Part shown: positions 18,109 through 27,627 of the stretch, in pieces
Position numbering within the stretch: the stretch's first letter is position 1
Layout: every line of letters begins with the position of its first letter
From: Roseovarius gahaiensis
Lineage (GTDB): Bacteria > Pseudomonadota > Alphaproteobacteria > Rhodobacterales > Rhodobacteraceae
Length of the DNA: 64,000 nucleotides
NCBI RefSeq assembly: GCF_011601345.1
Contig: NZ_JAAORB010000002.1
Location: 1 to 64,000 of the forward strand
Direction of reading: 5' to 3'
Notes under the pieces: model-generated
Seen by the model: only the letters and a program-made list of their open reading frames with translations
Told to the model about the DNA's origin: nothing
Databases searched by the model: none
Program-made: the position numbers and the translations under genes

Positions 18109-19092
18109 TTATTTCACATAATGTCCAGTTTGATGCCACCGCCACGCGTCTCCGATCATATGCTCCAAGGTCGAGCGTTTGGGCGTCCAGCCCAGATCGG
18201 CCTCGGCCCGGTCAGAGCCCGAGACCAGTTTTGTACAATCGCCCGGACGACGCGGGCCTTCGATAAAAGGCACATCTTTGCCGGTGACAGCCTGTGCTTG
18301 CTGCATCACTTCCCGAACAGAAAATCCAGTCCCGGTCCCAAGGTTGAACACGTCGCAGCCCTTGGAGTCTTCCAGCCACTTCAAGCCCAAAATATGGGCA
18401 TCCACCAAATCCATCACATGGACATAGTCACGAATGCAGGTGCCATCTTGTGTGTCGTAATCCGTTCCGAAAATCGTCAGCGCATCGCGCTTTCCATCGA
18501 TGGCATCGAGGATCAGCGGGATCAGATGCGTTTCAGGCTGATGAAATTCGCCCACTTCTGCATCGGGGTCGGCACCGGCCACGTTGAAGTAACGGAAAAT
18601 AACGTGATTCAAGCCATAGGCGTTTTGAAAGTCCCGCAGCATATCTTCGATTGCGCGCTTTGACGCGCCATATGCGTTAATCGGATGCTGGGCGCTGTTT
18701 TCGTCCAGAACGACATTATCCTGATCCCCATAGGTGGCACAGGTTGACGAAAAAACGACATTCAAGCAACCGGCCGCAACCGCAGCCTGAAACAACGTCA
18801 GCGACCCCGAAACATTGTTGTGCCAGTACATGCCAGGATCGCGCATGCTTTCGCCCACTTGGCTTAAGGCGGCAAAGTGCAGGATCGCCGTGGGTTGGTA
18901 GGCCGCAAAAATCTGATCCAAGCGGTCTCGATCCGTCAGATCACCTTGTTCAAACGGCCCGAACTTTGCCGCATCTTCCCACCCGGTGCTAAGATTGTCG
19001 TAGGTTACCGGCGTATAGCCCGCAGCCTTGAGCGCCTTGCACGCATGCGAGCCGATATAACCCGCCCCGCCTGTCACCAGTATATTGGACAC
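18109..19092 (-). CDS. galE: UDP-glucose 4-epimerase
   Basis: GalE interconverts UDP-glucose and UDP-galactose using tightly bound NAD. The 327-residue protein has the extended-SDR signature: GGAGYIG at residues 8-14, a serine/threonine catalytic site in SSTCATYG, and YGASK with the catalytic Tyr and Lys. The start is GTG at 19092 with GGGGGA a few bases upstream; the overlapping ATG is out of frame. It lies 15 bases after galU, so the two supply UDP-glucose and UDP-galactose to the glycosyltransferases downstream. Confidence 0.95.
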   Translation of the reverse strand: MSNILVTGGAGYIGSHACKALKAAGYTPVTYDNLSTGWEDAAKFGPFEQGDLTDRDRLDQIFAAYQPTAILHFAALSQVGESMRDPGMYWHNNVSGSLTLFQAAVAAGCLNVVFSSTCATYGDQDNVVLDENSAQHPINAYGASKRAIEDMLRDFQNAYGLNHVIFRYFNVAGADPDAEVGEFHQPETHLIPLILDAIDGKRDALTIFGTDYDTQDGTCIRDYVHVMDLVDAHILGLKWLEDSKGCDVFNLGTGTGFSVREVMQQAQAVTGKDVPFIEGPRRPGDCTKLVSGSDRAEADLGWTPKRSTLEHMIGDAWRWHQTGHYVK

Positions 19093-19107
19093 ATCGTCCC
19101 CCGATTT

Positions 19108-20001
19108 TTACTGCGCAGCTTTATCAGCGGACAGGATCTCGCTTAGATATCCGTAGAGGTCATCGCGCAGGTCATCGCGTTGGAGTGCGAAGGACACCGT
19201 GGCTTGCAAAAATCCAGCCTTGGACCCGCAATCGAAGCGCGTTCCATCAAATCGGAACCCGAACACCTCGTCCCCGGCTTCGCGTGCATCCGAGATGGCA
19301 TCCGTCAACTGGATTTCGCCGCCGGCACCTGTTTTCTTTCTGTTCAACTGCTGAAGCACCCGTGGCGTCAGAATATAGCGTCCGATCACGGCAAGGTTCG
19401 ACGGCGCTTGGCCCATCGGTGGCTTTTCGACCATGCCGTTGGTTGAAACAATCCGCCCCATATCTTCCTTGATATCCAGAACGCCATAAGACGATGCCTT
19501 GTCGTCTGGCACCTCCATGGCGGCAACGATGTTGCCTTGGGTTTCTTCAAAGGCTTCGACCATCTGGGCCAGACACGGTTTGTCGGCGGCAATAACGTCA
19601 TCCGGCAAAAGCACGGCAAACGGCTCGTTCGCGATCAGATGCCGGGCGCACCATACCGCGTGCCCAAGCCCAAGGGGTTTGTGCTGTCGTAGATAGGCGA
19701 TTTCACCACTATCCATGTTTGTCGATTTGAGAATCTTGAGAAGATCGTCTTTGCCCTTTTTGCGCAGTTCCTGTTCAAGCTGCGGAGCAAGATCGAAATA
19801 GTCCTCTAGCGCACTTTTGCCTCTGGACGTGACAAAGATAAATTCCTTGATCCCGGCGGCCCGCGCTTCATCAATCGCGTATTGCACCAATGGCCGGTCT
19901 ACCAATGTCATGATTTCCTTGGGGACAGATTTGGTTGCAGGCAAAAAACGCGTGCCCAATCCTGCCACTGGAAAAATCGCTTTGGTAACCTTTTTACGCA
20001 T
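19108..20001 (-). CDS. galU: UTP-glucose-1-phosphate uridylyltransferase
   Basis: GalU makes UDP-glucose from UTP and glucose-1-phosphate in the cytosol. The 297-residue protein has the nucleotidyltransferase signature GLGTRFLPATKSVPKE near the N-terminus and the downstream LGLGHAV and LLPDDV motifs of the family. The ATG at 20001 has AGGAG a few bases upstream; a longer reading from 20031 adds ten poorly conserved residues. It is the first gene of the inferred minus-strand unit galU-galE-glycosyltransferases-sulfotransferase. Confidence 0.95.
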   Translation of the reverse strand: MRKKVTKAIFPVAGLGTRFLPATKSVPKEIMTLVDRPLVQYAIDEARAAGIKEFIFVTSRGKSALEDYFDLAPQLEQELRKKGKDDLLKILKSTNMDSGEIAYLRQHKPLGLGHAVWCARHLIANEPFAVLLPDDVIAADKPCLAQMVEAFEETQGNIVAAMEVPDDKASSYGVLDIKEDMGRIVSTNGMVEKPPMGQAPSNLAVIGRYILTPRVLQQLNRKKTGAGGEIQLTDAISDAREAGDEVFGFRFDGTRFDCGSKAGFLQATVSFALQRDDLRDDLYGYLSEILSADKAAQ

Positions 20002-20157
20002 GACCACTCCTGACTGCCCTTCACCGCTCAACCAGACAACGCTGACTAATTCACCCTACATGCGATAAATTGGCTGAATCGTAAACTGAAACTTCGCATT
20101 TAACGGGAATTAGAATTTGCACATCACCGCATGACGACAGCCGATCCAACCTGAATT

Positions 20158-20958
20158 TTACTCTAATCCCATCTCCGCCATCATCGCTTCGATCTTCGCC
20201 ACATCCTGAGGGTTGTTCAACTCCCAGAATTGACGATCGCGTGCATTCACTTCGACACAGCGCACCGGCGCACCGTTCTCCATGAATCTCAGCTGTTCCA
20301 AACCTTCAAGCGTTTCCAGCGGACCTTCGAACCAGCCAAGGTAGTCTTTCAAAGCGTGCGCGCGATAGGCATAGACACCGACATGATGAAAGACCGGCGT
20401 CGCCTCATCATCGGCATAAGTGCGCGATGTGAACGGGATCACCTCTTTTGAAAAATACAGCGCATGATGCACAGCATCGAAAACCGCAGTCGTTCCACCC
20501 ACACGCCCCTCTTGGCGATCTTCAAGGAACCCGTTCAAAGCCCGCCCGTCACAGCGCAAAACAGGTGTTGCCATGCCTGCAGCGGGATCGTTTGATAGTT
20601 CGTCTATCAGGGCTTCGACAAACCAATGCGGCGTCAGTGGGGCGTCACCCTGAAGATTGACAATCACCTCATAAGATCCGCCCAGAACGGTATGCGCCTC
20701 GGCGCAACGCTCGGTGCCGTTGCGACATGACGGGGAGGTCATAACAACCTCGGCACCAAAAGCTTCCGCTGCGTCGCGGATGCGATCATCATCCGTCGCA
20801 ACCACCACGCGCGGATTGCCCGCCACCTGCTTGGCCGCGTCCCAGCTTCTTTGGATCAGGCTTTTCTTTGCCCCGGTTGCGCCCGTCAACTCGACCAAGG
20901 GTTTGCCCGGATAACGGGTTGATGCATAGCGCGCCGGGATAACGATAAGGGGCTGCAT
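20158..20958 (-). CDS. kdsB: 3-deoxy-manno-octulosonate cytidylyltransferase
   Basis: KdsB activates Kdo as CMP-Kdo for lipopolysaccharide core or capsule. The 266-residue protein starts IVIPARYASTRYPGKPL, the family hallmark, followed by VVVATDD and VNLQGDAPL motifs. The ATG at 20958 has GGAGG just upstream and overlaps the cysQ stop by one base (TGATG), so the genes are translationally coupled. A longer in-frame reading upstream runs into cysQ and is not real. With the KpsM-like permease nearby, Kdo could serve a capsule as well as LPS. Confidence 0.92.
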   Translation of the reverse strand: MQPLIVIPARYASTRYPGKPLVELTGATGAKKSLIQRSWDAAKQVAGNPRVVVATDDDRIRDAAEAFGAEVVMTSPSCRNGTERCAEAHTVLGGSYEVIVNLQGDAPLTPHWFVEALIDELSNDPAAGMATPVLRCDGRALNGFLEDRQEGRVGGTTAVFDAVHHALYFSKEVIPFTSRTYADDEATPVFHHVGVYAYRAHALKDYLGWFEGPLETLEGLEQLRFMENGAPVRCVEVNARDRQFWELNNPQDVAKIEAMMAEMGLE

Positions 20959-21755
20959 CAGGCCTCCTGCAACTCGACACCGGGGGCATAGGCGATGAAA
21001 AACGGATTGGCGAAACCGTCTTTGCCGTAGCGTAGCGGCGCGTGGTCTTGGAACTGCACCACCTGACCACCTGCACCGTGCAACACCGCTTGCCCGGCGG
21101 CCGTGTCCCACTCCATCGTGCGGCCGACGCGCGGGTAAATATCTGCTTCGCCTGTCGCGACCAGACAAAACTTCAAGGACGAGCCCGCACTGGTCATGTC
21201 CTTGACGCTATATTTGCCGATATAGTCATCCGTGGCTTGATCGCGGTGCGATTTGCTTGCCACGACCATAAGCGAATCGTTGTTCGGCTGTGCAACCTGT
21301 ATCGGGCGCAAGGTGCCGGGGGTGTCCTTGTCGAAAGGTCCATCCTCTTCAACGGAAACACCATCGGCGCGGGTATAGAACATGCGCCCTTTTGCCGGCG
21401 CATAAACGACGCCGCGCACCGGCACGCCGTTTTCCACGTAAGCGATATTGACCGTAAAATCGCCCCGGCGGTGGATGAATTCCTTGGTGCCGTCCAAAGG
21501 ATCAACGATCAGGAAGGTATCGACCTTTTGCGTGTGCGAATTGGCTTGTTCCTCGGTGACAAGGGCCATATCGGGAAAGGCGCGGCGCAAACCCTCTGAA
21601 ATCAGGGCATCAGCGGCCTCATCCGCCTCGGTGACCGGGCTGTCATCAGACTTTACTTTTACGTCAAAATCTTCTGAATTATAAATGTCCATAATCCGAT
21701 CACCGGCCTGAAGGGCCAGTTGGCGCATGGTTTGCTCCAGTCGCTCATAATTCAA
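20958..21755 (-). CDS. cysQ: 3'(2'),5'-bisphosphate nucleotidase CysQ
   Basis: CysQ removes the 3' phosphate from PAP (and PAPS), the by-product of sulfotransferases and of sulfate reduction. The 265-residue protein belongs to the inositol monophosphatase superfamily: an E-E pair in VTEEQ, the metal site DPLDGT (85-90) and WDTAAG near residue 205. The start chosen is a TTG at 21755 with AGGAG seven bases upstream; the longer reading to 21785 lacks support. The link to the nearby sulfotransferase gene is biochemical inference. Confidence 0.9.
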   Translation of the reverse strand: MNYERLEQTMRQLALQAGDRIMDIYNSEDFDVKVKSDDSPVTEADEAADALISEGLRRAFPDMALVTEEQANSHTQKVDTFLIVDPLDGTKEFIHRRGDFTVNIAYVENGVPVRGVVYAPAKGRMFYTRADGVSVEEDGPFDKDTPGTLRPIQVAQPNNDSLMVVASKSHRDQATDDYIGKYSVKDMTSAGSSLKFCLVATGEADIYPRVGRTMEWDTAAGQAVLHGAGGQVVQFQDHAPLRYGKDGFANPFFIAYAPGVELQEA

Positions 21756-21965
21756 GGTACCACTCCTGTTCACTCTTGCGCACACGTTGAAAATAGCGTG
21801 TGTTGATCCAACGATTGGCTCCCCTTATGGTATGCAACTAACGGATCAGCAAGAAATCCGTGTCAGAAACCCACAAAAGTGCCGGTCAGGTGAGGCTATG
21901 TTTCAAAAGACGACTCCCAAAAGCAATCGGCGATCTCGACGCTTGAGCTGATCTATCACTCAACC

Positions 21966-22712
21966 GTGCGCAGCGTGCGAAAGACCCATGGGAACGCGTT
22001 TTTCGCCCTGATCAACAACATTTTGCAAGCCGTGATCTTTGTTATGGCTTTCTATTTGATGTTCTCGGTTCTTGGCCTGCGCGGTGCCAAATTGCGCGGC
22101 GATTTTTTGCTTTACATGATGTCGGGTATTTTTCTGTTCCTGACACACATCAAGGCGCTTGGCGCGGTTGTCGGGGCCGAGGGGCCCTCATCGCCGATGA
22201 TGCAACATGCCCCCATGAACACTGTGATTTCGGTTGCCGCAGCGGCGCTTGGCTCTCTTTACATTCAGGTTCTGTCGGTCACCGTTATCTTGTTTACCTA
22301 TCATGTCGCGGTCACACCGTTTGAAATTGCCGAACCTATTCCGGCCTTTGGGATGCTACTGCTGTCATGGTTTACCGGCGTATCGATTGGATTGGTGTTG
22401 CTTGCGATCAAGCCGTGGTTTCCAGCATTTGTAGAGATTTTCACCACGATCTACCAACGCGCCAACATGATTGCTTCGGGCAAGATGTTCGTGGCCAACT
22501 CTCTTCCATCGTTCATGCTGACGATGTTCGACTGGAATCCGTTGTTTCACGCGATTGATCAATGCCGCGGCTTCACCTTCGTAAACTACTTCCCGCGCAA
22601 CTCCTCGTATGAATATCCGTTGATCGTCGGGGTGACCTTGCTTGTCATTGGCATGATGGGCGAGTTTTACACGCGGCAATATGCATCCAAAAGCTGGGAT
22701 GCACGCCGCTAG
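21966..22712 (+). CDS. ABC-2 type polysaccharide export permease (KpsM/Wzm-like), 5' end frameshifted
   Basis: The protein has six or so membrane segments and the layout of ABC-2 type permeases that export capsule or O-antigen. The open frame begins only at GTG 21966 (248 residues), but the same frame is open upstream and encodes ISTLELIYHS. A convincing ATG with AGGTGAGG upstream lies at 21898 in a different frame. One missing base, most easily in the A-runs at 21905-21908 or 21919-21922, would join them. No ATPase (KpsT) or adaptor (KpsE) gene is next to it. It is divergent from cysQ and convergent with alkB. Confidence 0.75.
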   Translation: MRSVRKTHGNAFFALINNILQAVIFVMAFYLMFSVLGLRGAKLRGDFLLYMMSGIFLFLTHIKALGAVVGAEGPSSPMMQHAPMNTVISVAAAALGSLYIQVLSVTVILFTYHVAVTPFEIAEPIPAFGMLLLSWFTGVSIGLVLLAIKPWFPAFVEIFTTIYQRANMIASGKMFVANSLPSFMLTMFDWNPLFHAIDQCRGFTFVNYFPRNSSYEYPLIVGVTLLVIGMMGEFYTRQYASKSWDARR

Positions 22713-22722
22713 ATGTCAGGTG

Positions 22723-23331
22723 TCATTCCACGACGCGCAATGTCAGGTTAATCCGGCCACCATGCGGCAACACTCTTGATGACCCCGGCCTAATCCTGTC
22801 GATCCCGTGATAGGTCAGTCGCGCATCCCCTCCCATGACCATGACATCGCCGGATTCAAGCCAAAGGGACTCGGTCTTGCCGCCGCGCGTCAGGTTGCCA
22901 ATCCGAAACAGCGCGGCATCACCAAGCGAAATAGACAGAACGGGCCACCGAAAATCGGCCTCGTCCTTGTCCTGATGCATCCCCATCTTTGCCGTATCGG
23001 TATAAAAATTGACCAAGCAGCAATCCGGGCCGCGACTGGCACTGACCAGATCCGCCCAAATGCGCAACACGGCCTCGGGAATCTCGGGCCAAGGATCATC
23101 ATTGGCTTGCCGCCTCTCGTAGCGATAGCCGGATTGATCGGTCACCCAGCCAAATCGCCCCGCCGACGTCATCTTGACCGACATGCGCCGTCCTCCGGGC
23201 GTCACCGGGTGGGCAAAGGGCGCACGCCGCACGACCTGCCGAATATCGTCAACCAATTCGGCCTGCCGATCCGGCGTTAGATATTCCTTGTAAATGTCGA
23301 TCCCTCGGATCCTAAGCACCGTATTCGCCAT
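22723..23331 (-). CDS. alkB: Alkylated DNA repair dioxygenase AlkB
   Basis: AlkB oxidatively removes methyl groups from 1-methyladenine and 3-methylcytosine using Fe(II) and 2-oxoglutarate. The 202-residue protein shows the iron ligands H119 and D121 (HQD) and H175, and the 2-oxoglutarate-binding arginines R193 and R199 in a RINLTLR motif. No ada gene is adjacent. It ends ten bases from the convergent permease gene. Confidence 0.93.
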   Translation of the reverse strand: MANTVLRIRGIDIYKEYLTPDRQAELVDDIRQVVRRAPFAHPVTPGGRRMSVKMTSAGRFGWVTDQSGYRYERRQANDDPWPEIPEAVLRIWADLVSASRGPDCCLVNFYTDTAKMGMHQDKDEADFRWPVLSISLGDAALFRIGNLTRGGKTESLWLESGDVMVMGGDARLTYHGIDRIRPGSSRVLPHGGRINLTLRVVE

Positions 23332-23401
23332 ACTGCCCCCTGATCAAATGTTGCCTGCCAAGAATTATGCGAAAAATAGGCATATCCAAACTCCTACTGT
23401 G

Positions 23402-23430
23402 CTTGCAGGGGCAGTTTCCCCTGCCTATAT
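23402..23430 (+). promoter_or_regulatory. Candidate heat-shock promoter and palindrome upstream of dnaK
   Basis: CTTGCAG (23402-23408) and CCCCTGCCTATAT (23418-23430) resemble the -35 (CTTG) and -10 (CCCCAT-T) elements of RpoH promoters. The same bases form a perfect inverted repeat, GCAGGGG (23405-23411) and CCCCTGC (23418-23424), with a six-base loop. The start would lie about 110 bases before dnaK. No CIRCE element is seen. Confidence 0.4.
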
Positions 23431-23548
23431 ACCCGCAAAGCGCGGAACCCGGCCAGTTCTGTCCGGGGCCGCCCAACCATCGGGGGGTCGGTGCCATAAT
23501 GGGCCGGGCGTCCGGAACATCGCCTTGAAAACGAAGGGATCGAAAAAC

Positions 23549-25468
23549 ATGTCTAAAGTGATCGGTATTGACCTTGGGACCACCAACAGCTGCGTCGCTA
23601 TCATGGACGGCAGTCAGGCCCGCGTCATCGAAAACTCGGAAGGGGCGCGCACCACACCGTCCATCGTTGCGTTTGCCGAAGGCGAACGCCTTGTCGGTCA
23701 GCCCGCAAAACGGCAGGCTGTCACCAACCCGGAAAACACCATTTTCGGCGTCAAGCGCCTGATTGGTCGCCGCGAAGACGATGCGGATTTGGCCAAGGAC
23801 AAGAAAAACATGCCGTTCAACGTCATTGATGGCGGCAACGGCGATGCGTGGGTCGAAGCCCGCGGCGAAAAATACAGCCCCTCGCAGATTTCGGCCTTCA
23901 TCCTTGGCAAAATGAAGGAAACTGCCGAAAGCTATCTGGGCGAAGACGTGACACAGGCCGTCATCACCGTGCCGGCTTACTTCAATGACGCTCAGCGGCA
24001 GGCCACGAAAGACGCAGGCAAGATTGCCGGGCTTGAGGTGCTGCGCATCATCAACGAACCGACGGCTGCCGCGCTGGCCTACGGTCTGGACAAGGAAAAC
24101 ACGCACACCATCGCCGTTTATGACCTTGGCGGCGGCACGTTCGACGTGACCATCCTTGAAATCGACGACGGCCTGTTCGAAGTCAAAGCCACCAACGGCG
24201 ATACCTTCCTTGGCGGCGAAGACTTTGATATGCGGATCGTCAACTATCTTGCGGACGAGTTCAAAAAAGAAAACGGCGTCGATCTGACCAAAGACAAGAT
24301 GGCATTGCAGCGCCTGAAAGAGGCCGCTGAAAAAGCCAAGATCGAACTGTCCAGCAGCTCGCAAACCGAGATCAACCAGCCGTTCATCTCGATGGGCTCA
24401 GACGGTCAGCCGCTGCACATGGTCATCAAGCTGACCCGTGCCAAGCTGGAAAGCCTTGTTGGCGACTTGATCAAAGCATCGATGAAGCCCTGTGGCGCCG
24501 CTCTCAAGGATGCGGGCCTTTCGGCCAACGAAGTCGACGAGATCGTTTTGGTCGGCGGCATGACCCGCATGCCCAAGGTGGTCGAAGAGGTTACCAAGTT
24601 CTTTGGCAAAGAACCCCATAAGGGTGTGAACCCGGACGAGGTTGTCGCCATGGGCGCCGCCATTCAGGCCGGTGTTCTGCAAGGCGACGTCAAGGATGTT
24701 GTTCTGCTCGACGTGACGCCGCTCTCGCTTGGGATCGAAACGCTTGGCGGTGTCTTCACACGCCTGATCGACCGCAACACCACGATCCCGACCAACAAAT
24801 CGCAGATCTTCTCGACCGCCGAGGATAACCAAGGTGCCGTGACGATCCGGGTGTTCCAAGGCGAGCGTGAAATGGCCGCAGACAACAAGTTGCTGGGTCA
24901 GTTCAACCTTGAAAACATCCCGCCAGCACCGCGCGGCATGCCCCAGATCGAGGTGACATTCGACATCGACGCCAACGGTATCGTTTCTGTATCTGCCAAA
25001 GACAAGGGCACCAACAAAGAGCAAAAAATCACCATTCAGGCGTCTGGCGGCCTAAGTGATGATGACATCGAAAAGATGGTCAAAGAGGCCGAGGAAAACG
25101 CCGACGCTGACAAGGCGCGTCGTGAACTGATCGAAGCCAAGAACCAGGCCGAAAGCCTGATTCATTCGACGGAGAAGTCGGTGGAAGAACACAGCGACAA
25201 GGTTGACCCAACCACCGTTGAAGCGATCGAACTGTCCATCGCGGCGCTGAAAGACGATCTTGAGAAAGACGATGCGACCGCTGAAAAGATCAAGTCGGGC
25301 ATTCAGAACGTGACCGAAGCGGCCATGAAGCTGGGCGAAGCGATCTACAAAGCGCAGGCCGACGAAGGCGGCAGTGAGCCGTCTGCCGCTGATGAAGGTG
25401 CCGGGTCGGGTGACGAAGACATCGTCGACGCCGACTTCGAGGACCTGGACGACGACAAGCGCTCGTAA
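23549..25468 (+). CDS. dnaK: Chaperone protein DnaK (Hsp70)
   Basis: DnaK is the ATP-driven Hsp70 that folds nascent and stress-damaged proteins with DnaJ and GrpE. The 639-residue length is standard. The N-terminus [13 protein letters not shown] is the phosphate-binding loop. [12 protein letters not shown] and VGGMTRMP are the other Hsp70 signatures, and the C-terminus ends in acidic residues. The ATG at 23549 has GAAGGGA upstream; in-frame codons reaching back toward 23294 overlap alkB and the promoter and are not used. grpE is not in this window. Confidence 0.99.
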   Translation: MSKVIGIDLGTTNSCVAIMDGSQARVIENSEGARTTPSIVAFAEGERLVGQPAKRQAVTNPENTIFGVKRLIGRREDDADLAKDKKNMPFNVIDGGNGDAWVEARGEKYSPSQISAFILGKMKETAESYLGEDVTQAVITVPAYFNDAQRQATKDAGKIAGLEVLRIINEPTAAALAYGLDKENTHTIAVYDLGGGTFDVTILEIDDGLFEVKATNGDTFLGGEDFDMRIVNYLADEFKKENGVDLTKDKMALQRLKEAAEKAKIELSSSSQTEINQPFISMGSDGQPLHMVIKLTRAKLESLVGDLIKASMKPCGAALKDAGLSANEVDEIVLVGGMTRMPKVVEEVTKFFGKEPHKGVNPDEVVAMGAAIQAGVLQGDVKDVVLLDVTPLSLGIETLGGVFTRLIDRNTTIPTNKSQIFSTAEDNQGAVTIRVFQGEREMAADNKLLGQFNLENIPPAPRGMPQIEVTFDIDANGIVSVSAKDKGTNKEQKITIQASGGLSDDDIEKMVKEAEENADADKARRELIEAKNQAESLIHSTEKSVEEHSDKVDPTTVEAIELSIAALKDDLEKDDATAEKIKSGIQNVTEAAMKLGEAIYKAQADEGGSEPSAADEGAGSGDEDIVDADFEDLDDDKRS

Positions 25469-25487
25469 GGCGCCTGACGGGACCATT

Positions 25488-25516
25488 GGGGCCGGTCCAA
25501 TAACTGGGCCGGCCCC
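25488..25516 (+). promoter_or_regulatory. GC-rich hairpin between dnaK and dnaJ
   Basis: GGGGCCGGTCC (25488-25498) can pair with GGGCCGGCCCC (25506-25516) with one G-U pair and a seven-base loop. No T-run follows. It may stabilise the dnaK 3' end or reduce read-through into dnaJ, which starts 27 bases later. Confidence 0.5.
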
Positions 25517-25543
25517 GCATGTTCCAACAAAAGGAGATCCCCG

Positions 25544-26707
25544 ATGGCCAAACGCGACTATTACGAAGTGCTCGGCATATCCAAGGGCGCGTCGGAGGAC
25601 GAGATCAAAAAGGCCTACCGGAAAAAGGCCAAGGAACTTCACCCCGACCGCAACAAAGACAATCCTGAATCCGAGGCGCAGTTCAAAGAAGCTGGCGAAG
25701 CCTATGACGTTCTGAAAGACCCCGAAAAAAAGGCGGCCTATGATCGCTTTGGGCATGCGGCCTTCGAAGGCGGCATGGGCGGTGGTGGCCAACGTCCGGG
25801 CGGCGGATATGGCGGGGGTCCAGGTCAGGGCGATTTTGCATCGGCCTTTTCGGATGTATTCGACGACCTGTTTGGCGACTTTATGGGTGGCGGACGCGCA
25901 GGCGGCGGGCGGCAAAGGGCCGCGCGCGGATCAGACCTGCGCTACAATCTCCGGATCACTCTGGAAGAGGCCTATAACGGCCTTCAAAAGTCGATCAACG
26001 TCCCGACTGCCGTGCAATGCGATTCCTGCAACGGATCAGGTGCCGAAGGCGGTGCAGAGCCCACCACATGCCCAACATGTTCCGGCATGGGCAAGGTGCG
26101 CGCACAGCAAGGCTTCTTCACGGTGGAACGCACCTGTCCAACCTGCTCGGGGCTGGGCCAGATCATCAAGAACCCCTGCAACACCTGCCACGGACAGGGG
26201 CGGATTGAAAAGACACGCGCACTCAACGTAAATATCCCTGCTGGCGTTGAAACCGGGACACGTATCCGGCTTGCCGGCGAGGGCGAGGCCGGAATGCGCG
26301 GCGGACCAGCCGGAGACCTCTATATCTTTATAGAAGTCGCCAAGCATGATATTTTCGAGCGCGAAGATACGAACCTGTTCTGCCGCGTCCCTGTTTCGAT
26401 GACCACCGCCGCCCTTGGCGGTGACATCGAAGTTCCGACAATTGATGGTGGCCGCAGCCGCGTCAAGATTCCCTGCGGGTCGCAATCAGGTCGCCAGATG
26501 CGATTGCGGAACAAAGGGATGCCCGCATTGCGTGGTGGCGGCAGCGGCGACATGTTCATTGAACTGGCCGTAGAGACACCCGTGAACCTCACATCGCGCC
26601 AAAAAGAACTGTTGCGCGAATTCGAGGCTTTGTCAGAAGACAACAATCCCGAAAGCAAAAGCTTTTTCTCTTCGGTGAAAAGCTTTTGGGATGGCATGAA
26701 AGGCTGA
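25544..26707 (+). CDS. dnaJ: Chaperone protein DnaJ (Hsp40)
   Basis: DnaJ delivers substrates to DnaK and stimulates its ATPase. The 387-residue protein has the J domain with HPD at 33-35, a Gly/Phe-rich linker (about 70-120), four CxxCxGxG zinc-finger repeats from about residue 150, and the C-terminal substrate-binding domain. AAGGAG lies seven bases before the ATG. It is 75 bases after dnaK and ends with a terminator. Confidence 0.98.
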   Translation: MAKRDYYEVLGISKGASEDEIKKAYRKKAKELHPDRNKDNPESEAQFKEAGEAYDVLKDPEKKAAYDRFGHAAFEGGMGGGGQRPGGGYGGGPGQGDFASAFSDVFDDLFGDFMGGGRAGGGRQRAARGSDLRYNLRITLEEAYNGLQKSINVPTAVQCDSCNGSGAEGGAEPTTCPTCSGMGKVRAQQGFFTVERTCPTCSGLGQIIKNPCNTCHGQGRIEKTRALNVNIPAGVETGTRIRLAGEGEAGMRGGPAGDLYIFIEVAKHDIFEREDTNLFCRVPVSMTTAALGGDIEVPTIDGGRSRVKIPCGSQSGRQMRLRNKGMPALRGGGSGDMFIELAVETPVNLTSRQKELLREFEALSEDNNPESKSFFSSVKSFWDGMKG

Positions 26708-26744
26708 CATCAGTCTCTTAAGGGCTTCCAATTAGAAATAGTCA

Positions 26745-26777
26745 GGGGCGTGCTTGTTTGGCGCGCCCCTTTTCTTT
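26745..26777 (+). terminator. Intrinsic terminator of dnaK-dnaJ
   Basis: GGGGCGTGC and GCGCGCCCC form a strong stem with one G-U pair around a TTGTTTG loop. TTTTCTTT follows directly. It lies 37 bases after the dnaJ stop. Confidence 0.88.
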
Positions 26778-26862
26778 GCGCCTTGGCAGCCCCTCTGCCC
26801 CAGATACGAAGATTGGCCCGTTGTTAACCAATCCCTAACCCGGCTGCGTCAGGCTAATCGGC

Positions 26863-27627
26863 ATGACCGATCCTTGTTCATTTAACGAACGCGCTCTTCC
26901 GCTGTTCAGCGGGGATGAAGCTGCGGCACAACATGTGCCGCAAGGCAAACGCCTGCCGTCATATATCAAAGACCACCGCAAGCGGCTGCGCGACAGGTTT
27001 TTGTCCGGGGGACCACAAGCACTACCAGATTACGAACTGTTGGAACTGGTGCTGTTCCGGGCCATTCCAAGGCGCGATGTTAAACCTCTGGCGCATCAGC
27101 TGTTGCAGAAATTTGGTGACTTTAACAGCGTTGTGTCGGCACCGCCTGACCATCTGGCCGAGGTTGCAGGCGTCGGGGACGCGGTTGTGTGCGAGCTTAA
27201 GATCATCGAAGCGGCGGCCCATCGTCTATCGCGCGCCCGCATTTTGCAGCGACAGGTCATCTCGTCTTGGGATTCGTTGCTTGATTATTGCCACACCACC
27301 ATGGCGCATCAAAATGTCGAACAATTCAGAGTGTTTTACCTTGATCGCAAAAACGTACTGATTGCGGATGAAAAACAAGCGGACGGCACAGTTGATCACG
27401 TTCCGGTATACCCGCGCGAAGTGGTCAAACGGGCGTTGCACCTGAATGCCAGTGCTTTGATCTTGGTGCATAATCATCCTTCGGGCGACCCCACCCCATC
27501 TGATGCCGATATCAGCATGACCCACCAAATTCGCATCGCGGCGGATGCGCTTGGTATCGCATTGCATGATCACCTCATCATCGGGAAATCCTGTGAGGTC
27601 AGCTTTCGCGCAGAAGGATATCTTTAA
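26863..27627 (+). CDS. radC: RadC family JAB1/MPN+ protein
   Basis: The 254-residue protein has an N-terminal helix-hairpin-helix region (VAGVGD at about 104-109) and the C-terminal JAMM metalloprotease-like motif HNHPSGDPTPSDAD from about residue 203. The family is annotated as DNA repair protein RadC, but its biochemical role is unresolved. It has its own upstream gap after the dnaJ terminator. Its stop codon overlaps that of the convergent gene in a TTAA. Confidence 0.93.
   Translation: MTDPCSFNERALPLFSGDEAAAQHVPQGKRLPSYIKDHRKRLRDRFLSGGPQALPDYELLELVLFRAIPRRDVKPLAHQLLQKFGDFNSVVSAPPDHLAEVAGVGDAVVCELKIIEAAAHRLSRARILQRQVISSWDSLLDYCHTTMAHQNVEQFRVFYLDRKNVLIADEKQADGTVDHVPVYPREVVKRALHLNASALILVHNHPSGDPTPSDADISMTHQIRIAADALGIALHDHLIIGKSCEVSFRAEGYL

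Noticed and set aside
20959-21168. N-terminal extension of kdsB
   Set aside because: It overlaps cysQ fully, has an Arg-rich shadow composition, and kdsB has a good ribosome site at its own ATG.
23312-24364. 350-codon minus-strand frame over dnaK
   Set aside because: It is antisense to the conserved dnaK coding region and has no recognisable motif.
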